Assembly (NCBI GenBank): GCA_018343915.1
Contig: JABRWF010000003.1
Location: 1,302,001-1,366,000, forward strand
Reading direction: 5' to 3'
Length of the DNA stretch: 64,000 bases
Source: Agroathelia rolfsii
Taxonomy: Eukaryota > Basidiomycota > Agaricomycetes > Amylocorticiales > Amylocorticiaceae
This document shows, one piece after another, positions 1 to 10,520 of the stretch. A program made the position numbers and the translations under genes. The notes beneath the pieces are model-generated. The model was not told where the DNA came from. It did no database searches and saw nothing but the letters and a program-made list of their open reading frames with translations. Within the stretch, counting starts at the first letter, position 1. Each line of letters begins with the position of its first letter.

Positions 1-1
1 C

Positions 2-1078
2 CTAAATTGTGCAAACGAGAGGGTTTTTAGGGTGGCTATTAGGCGTAAGGTTGAAAGCATGTAGCTGTGATAAAACCGCCTGATTTATGTCGTCCATCTG
101 GTCCAGTTGCCTAAATCGAATAAAATACGAGCTTCCGAGGCTATCTGTGCAGCGAGGTTTATGGGCATGATCATCAGGTAGAAGATTTACGGCACGCTGT
201 TGTATCAGGATATCCTGATTCACGTCCGCGATCTCGCCAAGCCGCATAAATCGTTCGCGCAAGGGGGTACCTAGATTCTTTGAAATGTCGGGTTTGCTGG
301 TATGGCCGTCAGACGTAAGATTAACGGCCTTCCACAGCGCTGAGACTGCCCGATCGATGTCTGCCGCTTTGCCAAAACGCCCGAAAGGTTGGATTAATGA
401 GCACCCTAGATTGTTCAGGCTATTAGCGGCACCTGGATGGTCGTCGAGCGTAAGGTCGGCGGCTTGCTGATGGGCATCAACAGCCTGGTCAATATCTGTA
501 ACCTCGCCATACCGATCGAACCGACTAAGCAGCGAGTTTCCCAGATTGTTCAGGAAACTAACTTTCAGAGAATTACCATCGGGTGAGAAATCAACGGATT
601 GCCTTTGAACCATGATGGCCTGATCAATATCCGCGGGTGTGCCAAGGTATTCAAACCGCCTGCGCAATGAAACACCCAAGCTGTTTAAACGATCAAGTCG
701 ATCGAGACTGCTGTGGTCGCCGGGTGTATTAGCGACAGATTTCTGTTGCAGAGATACAGCGATATCGATATCTACCGCCTTTTCTGATAGCTCAAAACGG
801 ATTGCCAGCGAGCGTTCAAGAGCGTCCAATAATCGAGATTCAATGGAAACTCCTTCTGGGACGAGTTCAATTACTTCTTGCTCGAGTGAAATCGCCCGCT
901 CCAAATCTGCGTGATCTCCTGATCGTTGATACCGATGCTTCAATGATGCCGCAAGGTTACATATTGCATAAGGCTTGAGGAAATACTTCCCCTTCGGTAA
1001 CACTTTGATTGACTCCTCCATGAAGAAAATCGACATATTGAGATCATTGATATCTCTAGATTTCTGACATTTCCCCAA
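2..1078 (-). CDS. TPR-repeat protein, probably N-terminal half of a TPR-CHAT protein (partial)
   Basis: Open frame of about 358 codons running off the left edge. It is built of repeats of about 45 residues carrying NLGNSLLSRF, a D-I-D-Q-A-(I/V) helix and a D-G/D-H turn before the next unit. The same unit forms the N-terminal part of the complete TPR-CHAT protein at 28356-31983, so a CHAT (caspase-like) domain is expected beyond the window. The first codon of the open frame is not ATG. The first in-frame ATG is about 15 codons in (MSIFFMEESI), and an upstream exon is likely because the sequence before it (KSRDINDLN) aligns with ESGDIDDLD in the paralogue. No stop or frameshift is seen inside. 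Role by family: TPR scaffold coupled to a caspase-like protease; partner unknown. The family assignment is firm, the CHAT continuation is inference. Confidence 0.75.
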   Translation of the reverse strand: MGKCQKSRDINDLNMSIFFMEESIKVLPKGKYFLKPYAICNLAASLKHRYQRSGDHADLERAISLEQEVIELVPEGVSIESRLLDALERSLAIRFELSEKAVDIDIAVSLQQKSVANTPGDHSSLDRLDRLNSLGVSLRRRFEYLGTPADIDQAIMVQRQSVDFSPDGNSLKVSFLNNLGNSLLSRFDRYGEVTDIDQAVDAHQQAADLTLDDHPGAANSLNNLGCSLIQPFGRFGKAADIDRAVSALWKAVNLTSDGHTSKPDISKNLGTPLRERFMRLGEIADVNQDILIQQRAVNLLPDDHAHKPRCTDSLGSSYFIRFRQLDQMDDINQAVLSQLHAFNLTPNSHPKNPLVCTI

Positions 1079-1872
1079 AAATAAAAACGCCTTTCCCGTA
1101 GGATGCCTGCGAGTATCTCTAATTTACGTATTCATGAGTCCAGTCATGTATTATTCGTTTTTCAAAATGGTATTCACTTACCCGGTTTTCTTACGCTACC
1201 GTTTTGCAATAGTTGGGTTATCAACCTGAAGGTCATGTAGTTCGCGGGTTGGAACGTCGATACCAGACATTGTGCGGCACTTAAGATATCGAAAAATCGA
1301 ATTGTTGTCGTGGTGCCATACTGAAACCTATTTCACATACCAGATACGAGGGTAAGAGGCTCCAGAAGATAGTGATTTTTATTGTACCAGGGGATTCAAA
1401 TACTTGGGAGCTGGGCTGTGTGAATTTATCATTCTGTGCTTTCCTGTTACTAATGGATACCAATAAGATAAAGGCAATAATGTAGTGAGCATAACCCCAA
1501 GAGTTTAACTTACAAAGGACTGCTAATGGGCGCTGCCGCCACATCCAAGCTGATGATGAAAATGTTTTCTCTTAGTAACCAGGCTGGACCATTGTTGATA
1601 TCTCAATATTGAATCCTGACTCACTAGAAACGACCAGAAAAAAACACCAGGGAATTGCTATCGCTATTATCATGTAAAAATTCCTCAAACCATGTGTTTT
1701 TTCAATTGCAGATCCGACACACACCGGCGATTACAAGTGGGGGATTCATTATCCAAAAGAAAATTAGTATACGACAAAACACCATAAGCGTCTAGAGTAA
1801 GAAAAAAAAAAAGTGCGTCCTCGAAAAAGAAAAAAAGCACCAACATCAAACAACCCCCTTCCCCTTTATCAA
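1079..1872. other. Intergenic region, no gene recognised
   Basis: About 0.8 kb between the TPR gene and the DUF1279 gene. It should contain the missing first exon and promoter of the minus-strand TPR gene, plus the 3' flank of the DUF1279 gene (A-rich tract near 1800-1812). The short open frames here resemble no family and have no splice support. Confidence 0.5.
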
Positions 1873-2607
1873 TCAATCCCTCACAGGCTTGCCGGCATTG
1901 TTCAGCCTATTCCGAACCCTCTCGCCCATCTCCTTAGCAGCCTTGCGCGTGCCAGCACCTCCAGCCCACCCACGGGCCTGCAGCCACCTAACGAGCTTGG
2001 GCGTCAGCGCTGCCGTAAGCCCCACACGAAGCGGTAAAAACAGTGTCTTGTGGACCGCATACGCCAGGAGGGCCATAGCGTAGATGCCCTCGTGCCCATT
2101 ACCGGATGACGCACCAGCGGCGGAGGAATGATCGACCGCCCCCGTACCATGCTCAGCTGGGGACGACGGGGAGTAGCCAATGTACTCGCCCACGGTCGTC
2201 TTGACGGAAGCAACAGCACCGGAGACATATTCAGCGCCGAGGAGGTTGATGAGCGCAAAGGCGAGGCAGAAGTCGATGGTGCCGATGGCGAAGTAAAGGC
2301 CAAGAGCGTACCATCCATGGGACTTGATGAGGTGTTTTAGGCGCTGCGAGAGCGATGCGTTCGGTGGGAGGGCATCGGATTCGGAGGCGGTGTGGTGGTG
2401 GTGTGAGGATGATGGCGTTGTTAGGCGCCGAGAGGGGGTAGAAGAAAAGATGCGCGATACAGTTGATGGTAAATAGGTTGTTTGGCGTGTGCTCGTCGAG
2501 AGCGACTGGGTACGCAGTGCGATGCGACTGGTGGGTAGGATGGGCGTCAGGCGGGCAGCACCGAAGTTTCTAAGCAAGGATAGGCGGGGTATGAATCTTG
2601 TAATCAT
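1873..2607 (-). CDS. DUF1279 / FAM210-like mitochondrial membrane protein
   Basis: Single open frame of 244 codons with an ATG start at 2607 and TGA at 1873-1875. The first 45 residues are rich in Arg, Ser and Thr with no acidic residue, a typical mitochondrial presequence. A low-complexity Ser/His linker follows (residues about 55-75). Then comes the DUF1279 core: SQRLKHLIKSHGWYALGLYF, a hydrophobic helix (FCLAFALINLLGAEYV), and a second segment ending in LPLRVGLTAALTPKLVRWL before a basic tail. The order helix - loop - LPLRVGLTAALTPKLV is the family hallmark (FAM210A/B in animals, Nat2-like proteins in yeast). The precise role is unknown; inner-membrane location is inferred from the family. 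No intron is visible. Confidence 0.85.
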   Translation of the reverse strand: MITRFIPRLSLLRNFGAARLTPILPTSRIALRTQSLSTSTRQTTYLPSTVSRIFSSTPSRRLTTPSSSHHHHTASESDALPPNASLSQRLKHLIKSHGWYALGLYFAIGTIDFCLAFALINLLGAEYVSGAVASVKTTVGEYIGYSPSSPAEHGTGAVDHSSAAGASSGNGHEGIYAMALLAYAVHKTLFLPLRVGLTAALTPKLVRWLQARGWAGGAGTRKAAKEMGERVRNRLNNAGKPVRD

Positions 2608-2947
2608 AGTGTTTGTAAGGTTAAGGTAACTGTCGAATTGGACCTGCCCGAATCGCCTCGACGTTGGTGTATTTTATATGAGAAAAAGATTGTGAATGTC
2701 AGTGGTTGCGGAACAGAATGCGTGCATCATCGGCAGGCTAGGAGCAGCTTAGGCGGAAGTATAAATCACCAGCACGTGGTATGTCATCATCACTCTTACT
2801 GGTAACTGTATTCATACGTGCGCGAGCTGAATTCATCATCTCGAGGCGAGGTTTGATAAAAAGAGAAAGGGAATAAATTAAATAAATTAGACGATATGTA
2901 TGTACTGCACGGTATGACATCGGATCAATCAGTCGTCAACACACATC

Positions 2948-4416
2948 TCAGGCAGCATCGGTCGTTGCGTTGCCATCCAATCTCGCGTTTCCCTCGCTGA
3001 CCACCCGTTCTATTAACTGGTTGAACCTTTTCCTTCTCTGAGTATGAATACCGTGTCCGGTCTCCTTCCATTCCAAGAGCTCTGCCTGCGGCATGGCAGC
3101 CTTCAGAGCATGGCTTTTCGACGGATGCACCTAGAAAGAACAAAAGCTCAGTGACCGGTGCCATACAATGCTGATACAAACGAAAACATACGAGATGGTC
3201 ATCATCGCCTGTGACAATCAATATCTTTGGTATTGAGTCAGCGATAGTCCGCAACCGCGCCGAAGAGACATGGTGTGTGAGGCCGCTGATCATCTGAGAT
3301 AGCGCACCAATGAGTGGTTGAGGTGTTGTGATTTCGACTCGATGTATAAAGTCCTGTGTCACAATCAATCGAGGTCAGTGACGAGAATTCCCGAGTTAGA
3401 CCGGTTATTTACTTACCGCCGCCTGTAACTCCCCATTCGTTTTCCTTTTACCTTGTGCTACGCCCACGGGGTCATCTTCGGGGTCGGCGATAGCATCAAC
3501 CCAAGACTTGGGGTATATTGTGTCGAGGACATACGGTATCTTCTTCTCAGGCTCCTTGATTGTTAGCAATCTGGATATATATGGAAAGTCGTCGTTAGTT
3601 CTGCTTAAGCATAGCTTCAGTGAATTGTTAACCTACGTAGCTAGCGAGATCATGCCCTTGCGCTAATGAAAATAATGTTTGCGTAAGACTTGGTATTCAG
3701 CATCAAATCACTAGTACATACTGGAGGAAGATTTTTCCAAAAGAATGGTGAGCCTGGTGTGGTGACCGCGAGCAAGAGAGATGTAATCCGATGGGGAATA
3801 CGATAAGCCAACTCTGCGAAAGATTAAATGTCACTAACCCCACAGGATATATGGGTTGGGGAAAGGCAGATGGATACCTTGAGCGATCATACCACCCAAG
3901 GATACACCGATAACGTGAAGGTCTCTGGGCGCTATCCACCCAATATAGTCGAGTAGGACTATAGCGTCTTCGGCCATTTCGCTTGTCCTGTCGTGTGATC
4001 AAGTCATGAAAGCGAGCTTTTTTGATTACACAACGGCAGGACATACGAGTAGGGCCCTCTCGGTGCACCACTATTTCCCACGCCGCGATTATCAAACACC
4101 AGTACCGAGTACTCCTCTTTACGAGCAAAGTGTTCGACCTGACCCGCCCATGCAAACGACGTGTTATTCAGTCTATGGGTACATGCACCTATTAGCCATG
4201 ACACCATGGTATCATCAACACCGTACAGCACCCCATAATAAAAACGAGCTTTTGAGGGCCCGTGCCATGCAGCTCAAAGTAGATGTCATGACTGTGCAAT
4301 GTCGGGGATTGTTCATTCTGACGAATCTTGGCGATGGGGCATAGACCTTGTTGAACGCGAGTGGATGAATCGTGAATGGATATAAAGTTCTTTGGCGTTG
4401 TTGTAGAGGGAGACAT
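2948..4416 (-). CDS. Alpha/beta hydrolase-fold protein
   Basis: Multi-exon gene, ATG at 4416 (MSPSTTTPKNF) and TGA at 2948-2950. Exons joined by reading frame give HDIYFELHGTGPQKLVFIMG, then LNNTSFAWAGQVEHFA, then FDNRGVGNSGAPRGPYS, then the nucleophile elbow GVSLGG (about 3900-3910), TTPGSPFFWKNLPP, LIVTGDDDHLV and finally ETGHGIHTQ. This gives the full order of a serine hydrolase: oxyanion-hole HG, nucleophile Ser in GxSxGG, acid Asp in TGDDD and catalytic His in GHG. The first intron (GTGCTG to CATAG) restores a glycine codon across the splice. No signal peptide is seen, so it is probably cytosolic. Substrate unknown. It diverges from the membrane-protein gene at 4717 across about 300 bp. 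Confidence 0.85.
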
Positions 4417-4716
4417 TTTCTGGCTCGTTAGTGCAGTGATGTTACTGGTAGGAAGATGGAAACAGTCAGGACGGGTGCACTGCCAGTCACGGTAGCAAGT
4501 TGTGATAGTGGGTATACCGTCAGACAAGGAACCGACATCACGATTCGGGAAAGCTAGGGCCGATTAGCCGACTTCTTCGCTGCTGCCACAGACGCGGATC
4601 AGACGCGGATCAATGAGTCACGGGGATTATGTCATGTAGTGTGCACCGAGTTTATATACGAGCGCTTCTTGGGCCGCCACGGACGACTGCCAGCACCAGC
4701 GCTAGCTAAGACCGGG
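4417..4716. promoter_or_regulatory. Divergent intergenic promoter region
   Basis: This 300-bp gap separates the ATG of the hydrolase (-) from the ATG of the membrane protein (+), so it must hold both 5' flanks. A TATA-like TTTATATA lies near 4650, about 65 bp before the plus-strand ATG. No other site can be named with confidence. Confidence 0.35.
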
Positions 4717-5982
4717 ATGTCTTCCAAACCTTTACCAGCTAGACCATCTCGTGGCTTACTGAATGGTATGTCCTAATTCTACTAGATACGCCTGAGTTAC
4801 TCCTCTAACCAAATTCACTTCACAACAGATGTTTATTTTCCCTTGTTCATCTTCCCAGCACTATCTTATGTAGCCTTTAAAGTGATATTCACCCATCTCT
4901 CCGCCTCAGGCGGACAGAGTATCATGCATAACCGCTGCTCACCTGAAGTCGCCTCTTTTGTAACGAGGCCTAATATGATGCCTTTTACAGGCAAGGAAAG
5001 ACTAGATGAATTCCTCTGCGGCATGGTCGAGTTCTTCCATTCAGTATTACAGGAGCCATCCCTACTTGCATACAATGCTGTCATGCTCGTCGCATTTATG
5101 ATAATGGGATTCATTCCCTACATCGAAGCCTCGCGCGAGGGCAGACGGCTAACCCTTAGCACACCAGTGATCTTTGGGCTCGTCTACCAAGTAATCACCA
5201 TCGGCGCGACCTTTCCTCTCTATTGGCTCACATTCCTCCTCTCTGGTGCTGCTCGTACACATTTGACACCCTCTCTACGAGGCAGAATCACGCGTGCAAA
5301 CGCAGAATCCCTCTGCTTTGGCTTACTCACTGGATTTCTCGCCCCTTCGCTAGGGATGTATTTTCTTCGCGATGCGACAGTTACAGTAATCTGGCAACCG
5401 TTCCCATTGATGATTACGGGTTTCTTGTTCCTTCACCGCTTTTACACTTATGTGTATGACAAGCTCGTCGAACCCACACCCCATGAAGAAGGCGTTAAGA
5501 GAGCGACGGGAAATGTGTTCATCCGCAACGCCCTTCTTGTATGCTTCCTTGCTTCGGCCTTCGCACAATCCTACCTCGTCTGGCCACTCATCATCACTCC
5601 AGATGGGAGGAAGTGGCTTCTGGAGACGTTCATCCCACCTTTGTCCACTTTATCACCCTTCTTTCCTTCCTTATCCACATCTGGAGCGGCAAGGAGTAGT
5701 TACAACGACTTCAGCGACCCTCTGACCGGCCCTGCCCTAACCTTCCTGCAACTTGACTTTGTCTTCGCCTATTTGAGCACCCTGCTTGCCTCACTCTTCT
5801 TCGCGGATTCCATTCGAACTGCCCTCGGCCTTCTCTGGTGGTTCGTCGTCGGCACAGTTGCATTCGGCCCCGGCGCGGTCGTGGCAGGTGTATTCATCTG
5901 GCGCGAAGGCCAGATTGCACTAGACGTGCACAACATCGAAAAGGCGGACAGTCAAGTCGACGCCGCTAAGAAGCGCAAGTAG
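4717..5982 (+). CDS. Uncharacterised multi-spanning membrane protein
   Basis: Exon 1 is 4717-4765 (MSSKPLPARPSRGLLN), followed by an intron at 4766-4828 (GTATGT to CAACAG); exon 2 runs to TAG at 5982. The splice is phase 1 and makes DVYFPLFIFPALSY, so the first membrane segment begins just after it. The protein is about 400 residues with roughly seven to eight hydrophobic stretches: near the N-terminus, AYNAVMLVAFMIMGFIP, VIFGLVYQVITIGATFPLY, SLCFGLLTGFLAPSLGMYF, FPLMITGFLFLHRFY, NALLVCFLASAFAQSY, DFVFAYLSTLLASLFF and LLWWFVVGTVAFGPG. The tail is basic (DAAKKRK), possibly cytosolic. It matches no family I can name; similar fungal hypothetical membrane proteins occur near secondary-metabolite genes, but nothing of that kind is adjacent here. 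Confidence 0.8.
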
Positions 5983-6207
5983 CTTAGGACGTATCAGGCA
6001 GACAAAAGGCGCGAAATCACCTTGCAGGGGAGATTTCAAGGGGTACAGAAGTGTTTTGAAGTAAGTATATGTAAAATTTCTTAGTATACAAAAAGGCTAC
6101 TACGCCTTGCACGACATGAATTATCAACAAAATAATAACAAATAGCGAGCGCACGAATGTATGTGCGTGTATGTAGGAAACAGAAACAGGAAATGACAGC
6201 GGCAATC

Positions 6208-9200
6208 TATCGTCTACCCTTGACGGGTGCTTTGCCTTTGCCGTTGCTCTTTGCAGGCGCCTTCTTCTTCCTCCTGCTATCATCGTCGTCGTCGTCCGAA
6301 CCAGAACCGCCGCCATTCGCCTCGGCACGTTTACGATCCGCTGTGCAAAAAATGAGCGAGTGCAATCAAGGGCCGAGTGTGTGAGAGCAACGTACATTTA
6401 GCAGCCTTGGCCTCCAGTTCGTCCCAATCTTCGCCTTCGCTATCCTCATCGTCGAAATCGGACTCACTGCCGCTTTCGTCGGAGCTAGCGTCGCTGTAGT
6501 CGCTCTCCTGCGAACTCTCCTCGGTAACAAGATCTTCCGAGTCAGCCTCAAAGTCAGATTCCGATTCAGACGCGTCTGAGTGGTCACTCTGTCGAAGGTG
6601 AAACTATACGTCAGCAAAAAATATTTTAAAAAAAAAGATAATTAACGAAGAGACTGACATCTGGTGCACCACCGGCACCACCAAGGAAGCTCCATCCACC
6701 CTGCTGGAAGAAGTCATAAGGGCTGTCATTGATGGTCTTCATAATCGGCGCCCAGTTTAAGTTGACAGGCCCCTCGCTAAAGGGAATGTCTACGGAGCTA
6801 CACGATCGATGTTTAGCCAAACGTGAAAAGATCCTTTTAGAAAAATCTCGACTCACTTGAGCCAATTCTTCACATCGTCCAACTGTGAACTCGGGATCGA
6901 GTTGATGTGCAATGGTGCCTTGGTGAAGTCTTTGAAGATGAGCACCATATCGAACTGCTTCAAGCTGAACTGGACTCGCTCGAGCGAGACGATTTCAACT
7001 TCGTTGAGGGTGACGATGGTGAAGGGACTGTCCGATAAGTAAACAAGACAGTCCGTAGTGGGTTGGAGGCGAACATTGGTACGGGATGGCACACCCTCGA
7101 ACGAGAGCTCGCGGAAGGGAATGTCGAGTTCGAGTGGGTCGCCGGTCTGCAGGTGAGAAACGTTAGCCATTAGCCATTTGATTCCACAAAGAACGCCATA
7201 CAGAGGTAATGGCAGCCTCGGAAATCTTCTCGGCGAAGAGCTTGAACTCCTTGTTAAGTGCCTGTCGACGCTTGCGCTCCATCTGTTCCATCTCGATTTC
7301 ATCCTCGTCGCCATATCGGTGCTTGCGCTTCCTGTTACCCGTCTCATCAAATTGTACATCGGAGGCTTCGCGGAAGAATTGCACATCCTAGCGAGATGAT
7401 GAGAATGACAGGAAACACGTGAGACAAACCAGCTTACATGAGCCTTCTTTTTACCAATCATGATAGGCGCCTTCAGGTGCAGATGAACAAGGACAATGAG
7501 TTCGTGATCGCAAGGTTGGAAGAACAGATGCTTGATATTGCTGAACAGAATATCTGGAAAAATTAAAGAACCTCAGTTTAGTTTCGAAAGATTCGCATAA
7601 ATGAAAACACATAAGTCTACTTACCAACTTTCTGCGATCCCATCGGCGACTGGTACCTCAAGCCGTTTTGATGAATCTCAACCTCACCCGGCAGACGCTT
7701 ACCATCCAGCGGAGGCCGAATGAAGACTTCGGGCAACTTGATCGCACGACGTCCCTTCATCTCGATCAGGTTGTCCTGCTCGACAACGTCGGCCATCTCC
7801 TTGCGCTGCTGTTCACGCTTGTTGACGTCCTTCTTCAGCTCCGTGATTTGTTTCGAGATGGAATCGAAGCGGTGACTATCCGTCGAGCGGTAGGTCACAG
7901 ACCGAACGAAGGTCGACTCGGGGTCTTCGAAGGGCTATTGACATATCAGATTCCACATTCCATTCAGCAAATGGAGTAAAGGACGTACTGTATCTTCCTT
8001 CTTTCCGGCGAGTTGGCCAGGAGTCTGGAAGTTGATACGGAGCAGTGTGTGCTCGCCTTCGTCGGTCTTGCTAACGTTTTTTATTGTGTTGATGTGGAAC
8101 GGCACCGCGAAGCCATACACGGGGAGGATGATTGTTTGCGACCTCTTGTCAATGTAGATCTATCTCGCAGGTTAGTAAACAAATTCTTGCTGAAGTACAT
8201 ATCACACACACCTTTTGCGCCTCTGTCTCCTTGGGCAATGCTCCCTCGCCCTTATAACTCTGGAACCGCTTCCATCCTTTGCCCTCTTTCCCGGTTAATC
8301 CGCCACCGTCCTCCGAATGCTTCGCCAACCCAGCCTGCTGGAGCGCCTCATGCAGCTCTCGCTGATGCTCAGCAATCCTTGCCCACGTAGACTGCAAGAC
8401 TTCCTCCTGTGCCGAGCTGCGCGTTTTGTTGCGAAGTACTTTGCCGCCGGCAGTTTTGTTCTTCGTCGGTGAAGGGTTACCATTTGCAGGTAGTGGTTTG
8501 GTGGGCGCTTTCTTATCGGCCTTGGCCTTTGGCGCTTCTTCCTCTGCACTGAGAAAGAAGAGGACCTCTTTCGCCGACTTGAACTTGACGGTGAGTGGGA
8601 TAGCTTTTTCTTCGGTGATTTTAACGGTATCATTAAGCTGGAGTGCGTATCTAAAAACGAAATTAGATAGGCATTTCCACTAGGTGTTTCAAACAATTTA
8701 CTCACTTGCCAACCTTCTCATCCTCGATGTCCGAGAAGCCCAGAGCTAGGTTAAAGACCATGTTGGTCCTCATAATCCTTGTGTTTTTGGGTGAAATGAG
8801 ATTATTTGAGTCACGGAACTCCATACCCATCTACGACAAAGGGTAAATCACAGATAAATCCATAACAGTAAATGGCATACCCCAAAGCCAGCATTTTTGA
8901 CAAAGTGACGCTCGAGTTCGGGCTTCTTCTCTTTGATATAGGAAACAGCGTGCAGATACACATCGCGAGCCGAAACGCCGTCCTTCATGTAGTTGAGGAC
9001 TTCAGTTTGAAGGGACGCAAGGAAGTTGTAGTTGGCTTCTTGTCCCTATAGAAACGTATGTCAGTGACGCCACTAGACCTATAACCGTAATGGTTTACCT
9101 TCGTCGGGTCCGTGATGAATGTTCGTCCCAGGTTGGAACACAGCCCCTTATACCGGATACCCACAGAGACCAGGAGGACGCCATCATGCGCCATGTTGTC

Positions 9201-10333
9201 TTCTGATGACTCTGCACTCGTCTTGAGGTCATACCCGCTCTTCGATGATTTGGACTGAATGATAGGAGTATAGCAGAACTCGGCGGCCATCCAATCAACC
9301 TGCCATATTGGTTGATTTTGACTGCAATAGAGGAGTGAAACTAAGAAAAACTCACATCAGACAGATTCTTGCCTTTATTCCATACTTTCATGTCAGGCCC
9401 TTTAGCATTGTCGCCCTCACCAGAGCCCAAACGCGCCTCAATCTGTTGGGCGAAACGATCGTGTGTAATCACAGCCTGGGAATCCAGAATTGTCTCGATT
9501 TTGGGAGCGATGTGGTGTTCAAGCAGGGTAGACGTGAGGTTGGCGGCGGTTTGGATAGTTTTCTATGTTTTCGCGTGAATATTAGGATTATACCACAAGA
9601 TTCAAACCACTCACCAATTCCTCCGCGTCTTTTATAGCCAAGAATGCTGATACAGCAGGAGCCATATCAACCAACTCCGGCTTTTCCGAGCTCTCGTCCA
9701 CTGCTTGCTGCCATTTCGTGATCAACTTGCCGGTATGCTTCTCTTTCAAGAGTGCGCCAACACGTTTGTGGGAGACGTAGCGCGCAACGAAATTGGGAAT
9801 AGCGTCTGTAGGTGGGTCTTTTTCTTTGGGATAGGCGAATATTTCGACAGGAACAACAGCGTTGCTGTCCTTGATCTGGTTCAAGATCTTGGCTGCACGA
9901 GTTTAGATAGCCATAAAGAGTTACGGTAGGAAGATGATCACCCTTTGTTTGCGAGCACAGTATCGACACTTTGTCCTTCCCGAACAGCATCAGTGTAGAA
10001 GGAAACTCATATCCCAACAACCATGTCTGAAGTGGCATTTGCATTAGAAATCAGAGCGCGTTTTTATAACAGTAATCGCGTACTTGAAGCGCCGTGCCCT
10101 TCCTAATCGGCTCGTCCTCTTCAGCAGGGTCTCCTGCAGAAAGTAACAGAGCGTCCGCATCGACTATCGAGCCTGCGCCGCTCTCGTCGTTTTGAGTTGC
10201 ACCCTAGAAGCCTGGTTTCAGCCACCAAGAAAATTTTTTCAGAGACTTCAAGCGTGCTAGGACGAACATTCCAGGTGTCATAGAGGACCTTCAGCCGTCG
10301 CTCAAAGGTCGATTTGCTAAGCTGAACAGACAT
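6208..10333 (-). CDS. SPT16: FACT complex subunit Spt16 (histone chaperone)
   Basis: Many-exon gene, ATG at 10333 ([20 protein letters not shown]) and TAG at 6208-6210. Conserved blocks in order: the N-terminal aminopeptidase-like lobe ([20 protein letters not shown], then [19 protein letters not shown]); the lobe's later part ([20 protein letters not shown], and GMGFRDSN-like strands around 8800); the dimerisation and middle region (YFLQSYK- and [24 protein letters not shown] blocks); the PH-like histone-binding domain ([39 protein letters not shown]); and a long acidic tail (many D/E/S, about 6280-6600) ending in a basic [21 protein letters not shown] patch. Family role: with Pob3 it loosens and rebuilds nucleosomes during transcription and replication. 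Length (about 1040 residues) is normal. It shares a 187-bp divergent spacer with the 5'-nucleotidase gene. Confidence 0.95.
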
Positions 10334-10520
10334 CGTTGGTGAGCAATCGAGGTGGGTGTCGCCGGCGCGTGCGAGACGCTAATTTGGCGCGCGTTCAGGC
10401 GGAGCTGGAATAACGGGGTACTACAATTGGTAGTCTAGTCTTTAGTTTGTAATCAAGTCTACAAGTTATTGTAAGTATTCCAAATCCAACTGGCAACTTG
10501 TGTTATTACCCTTTACATTC

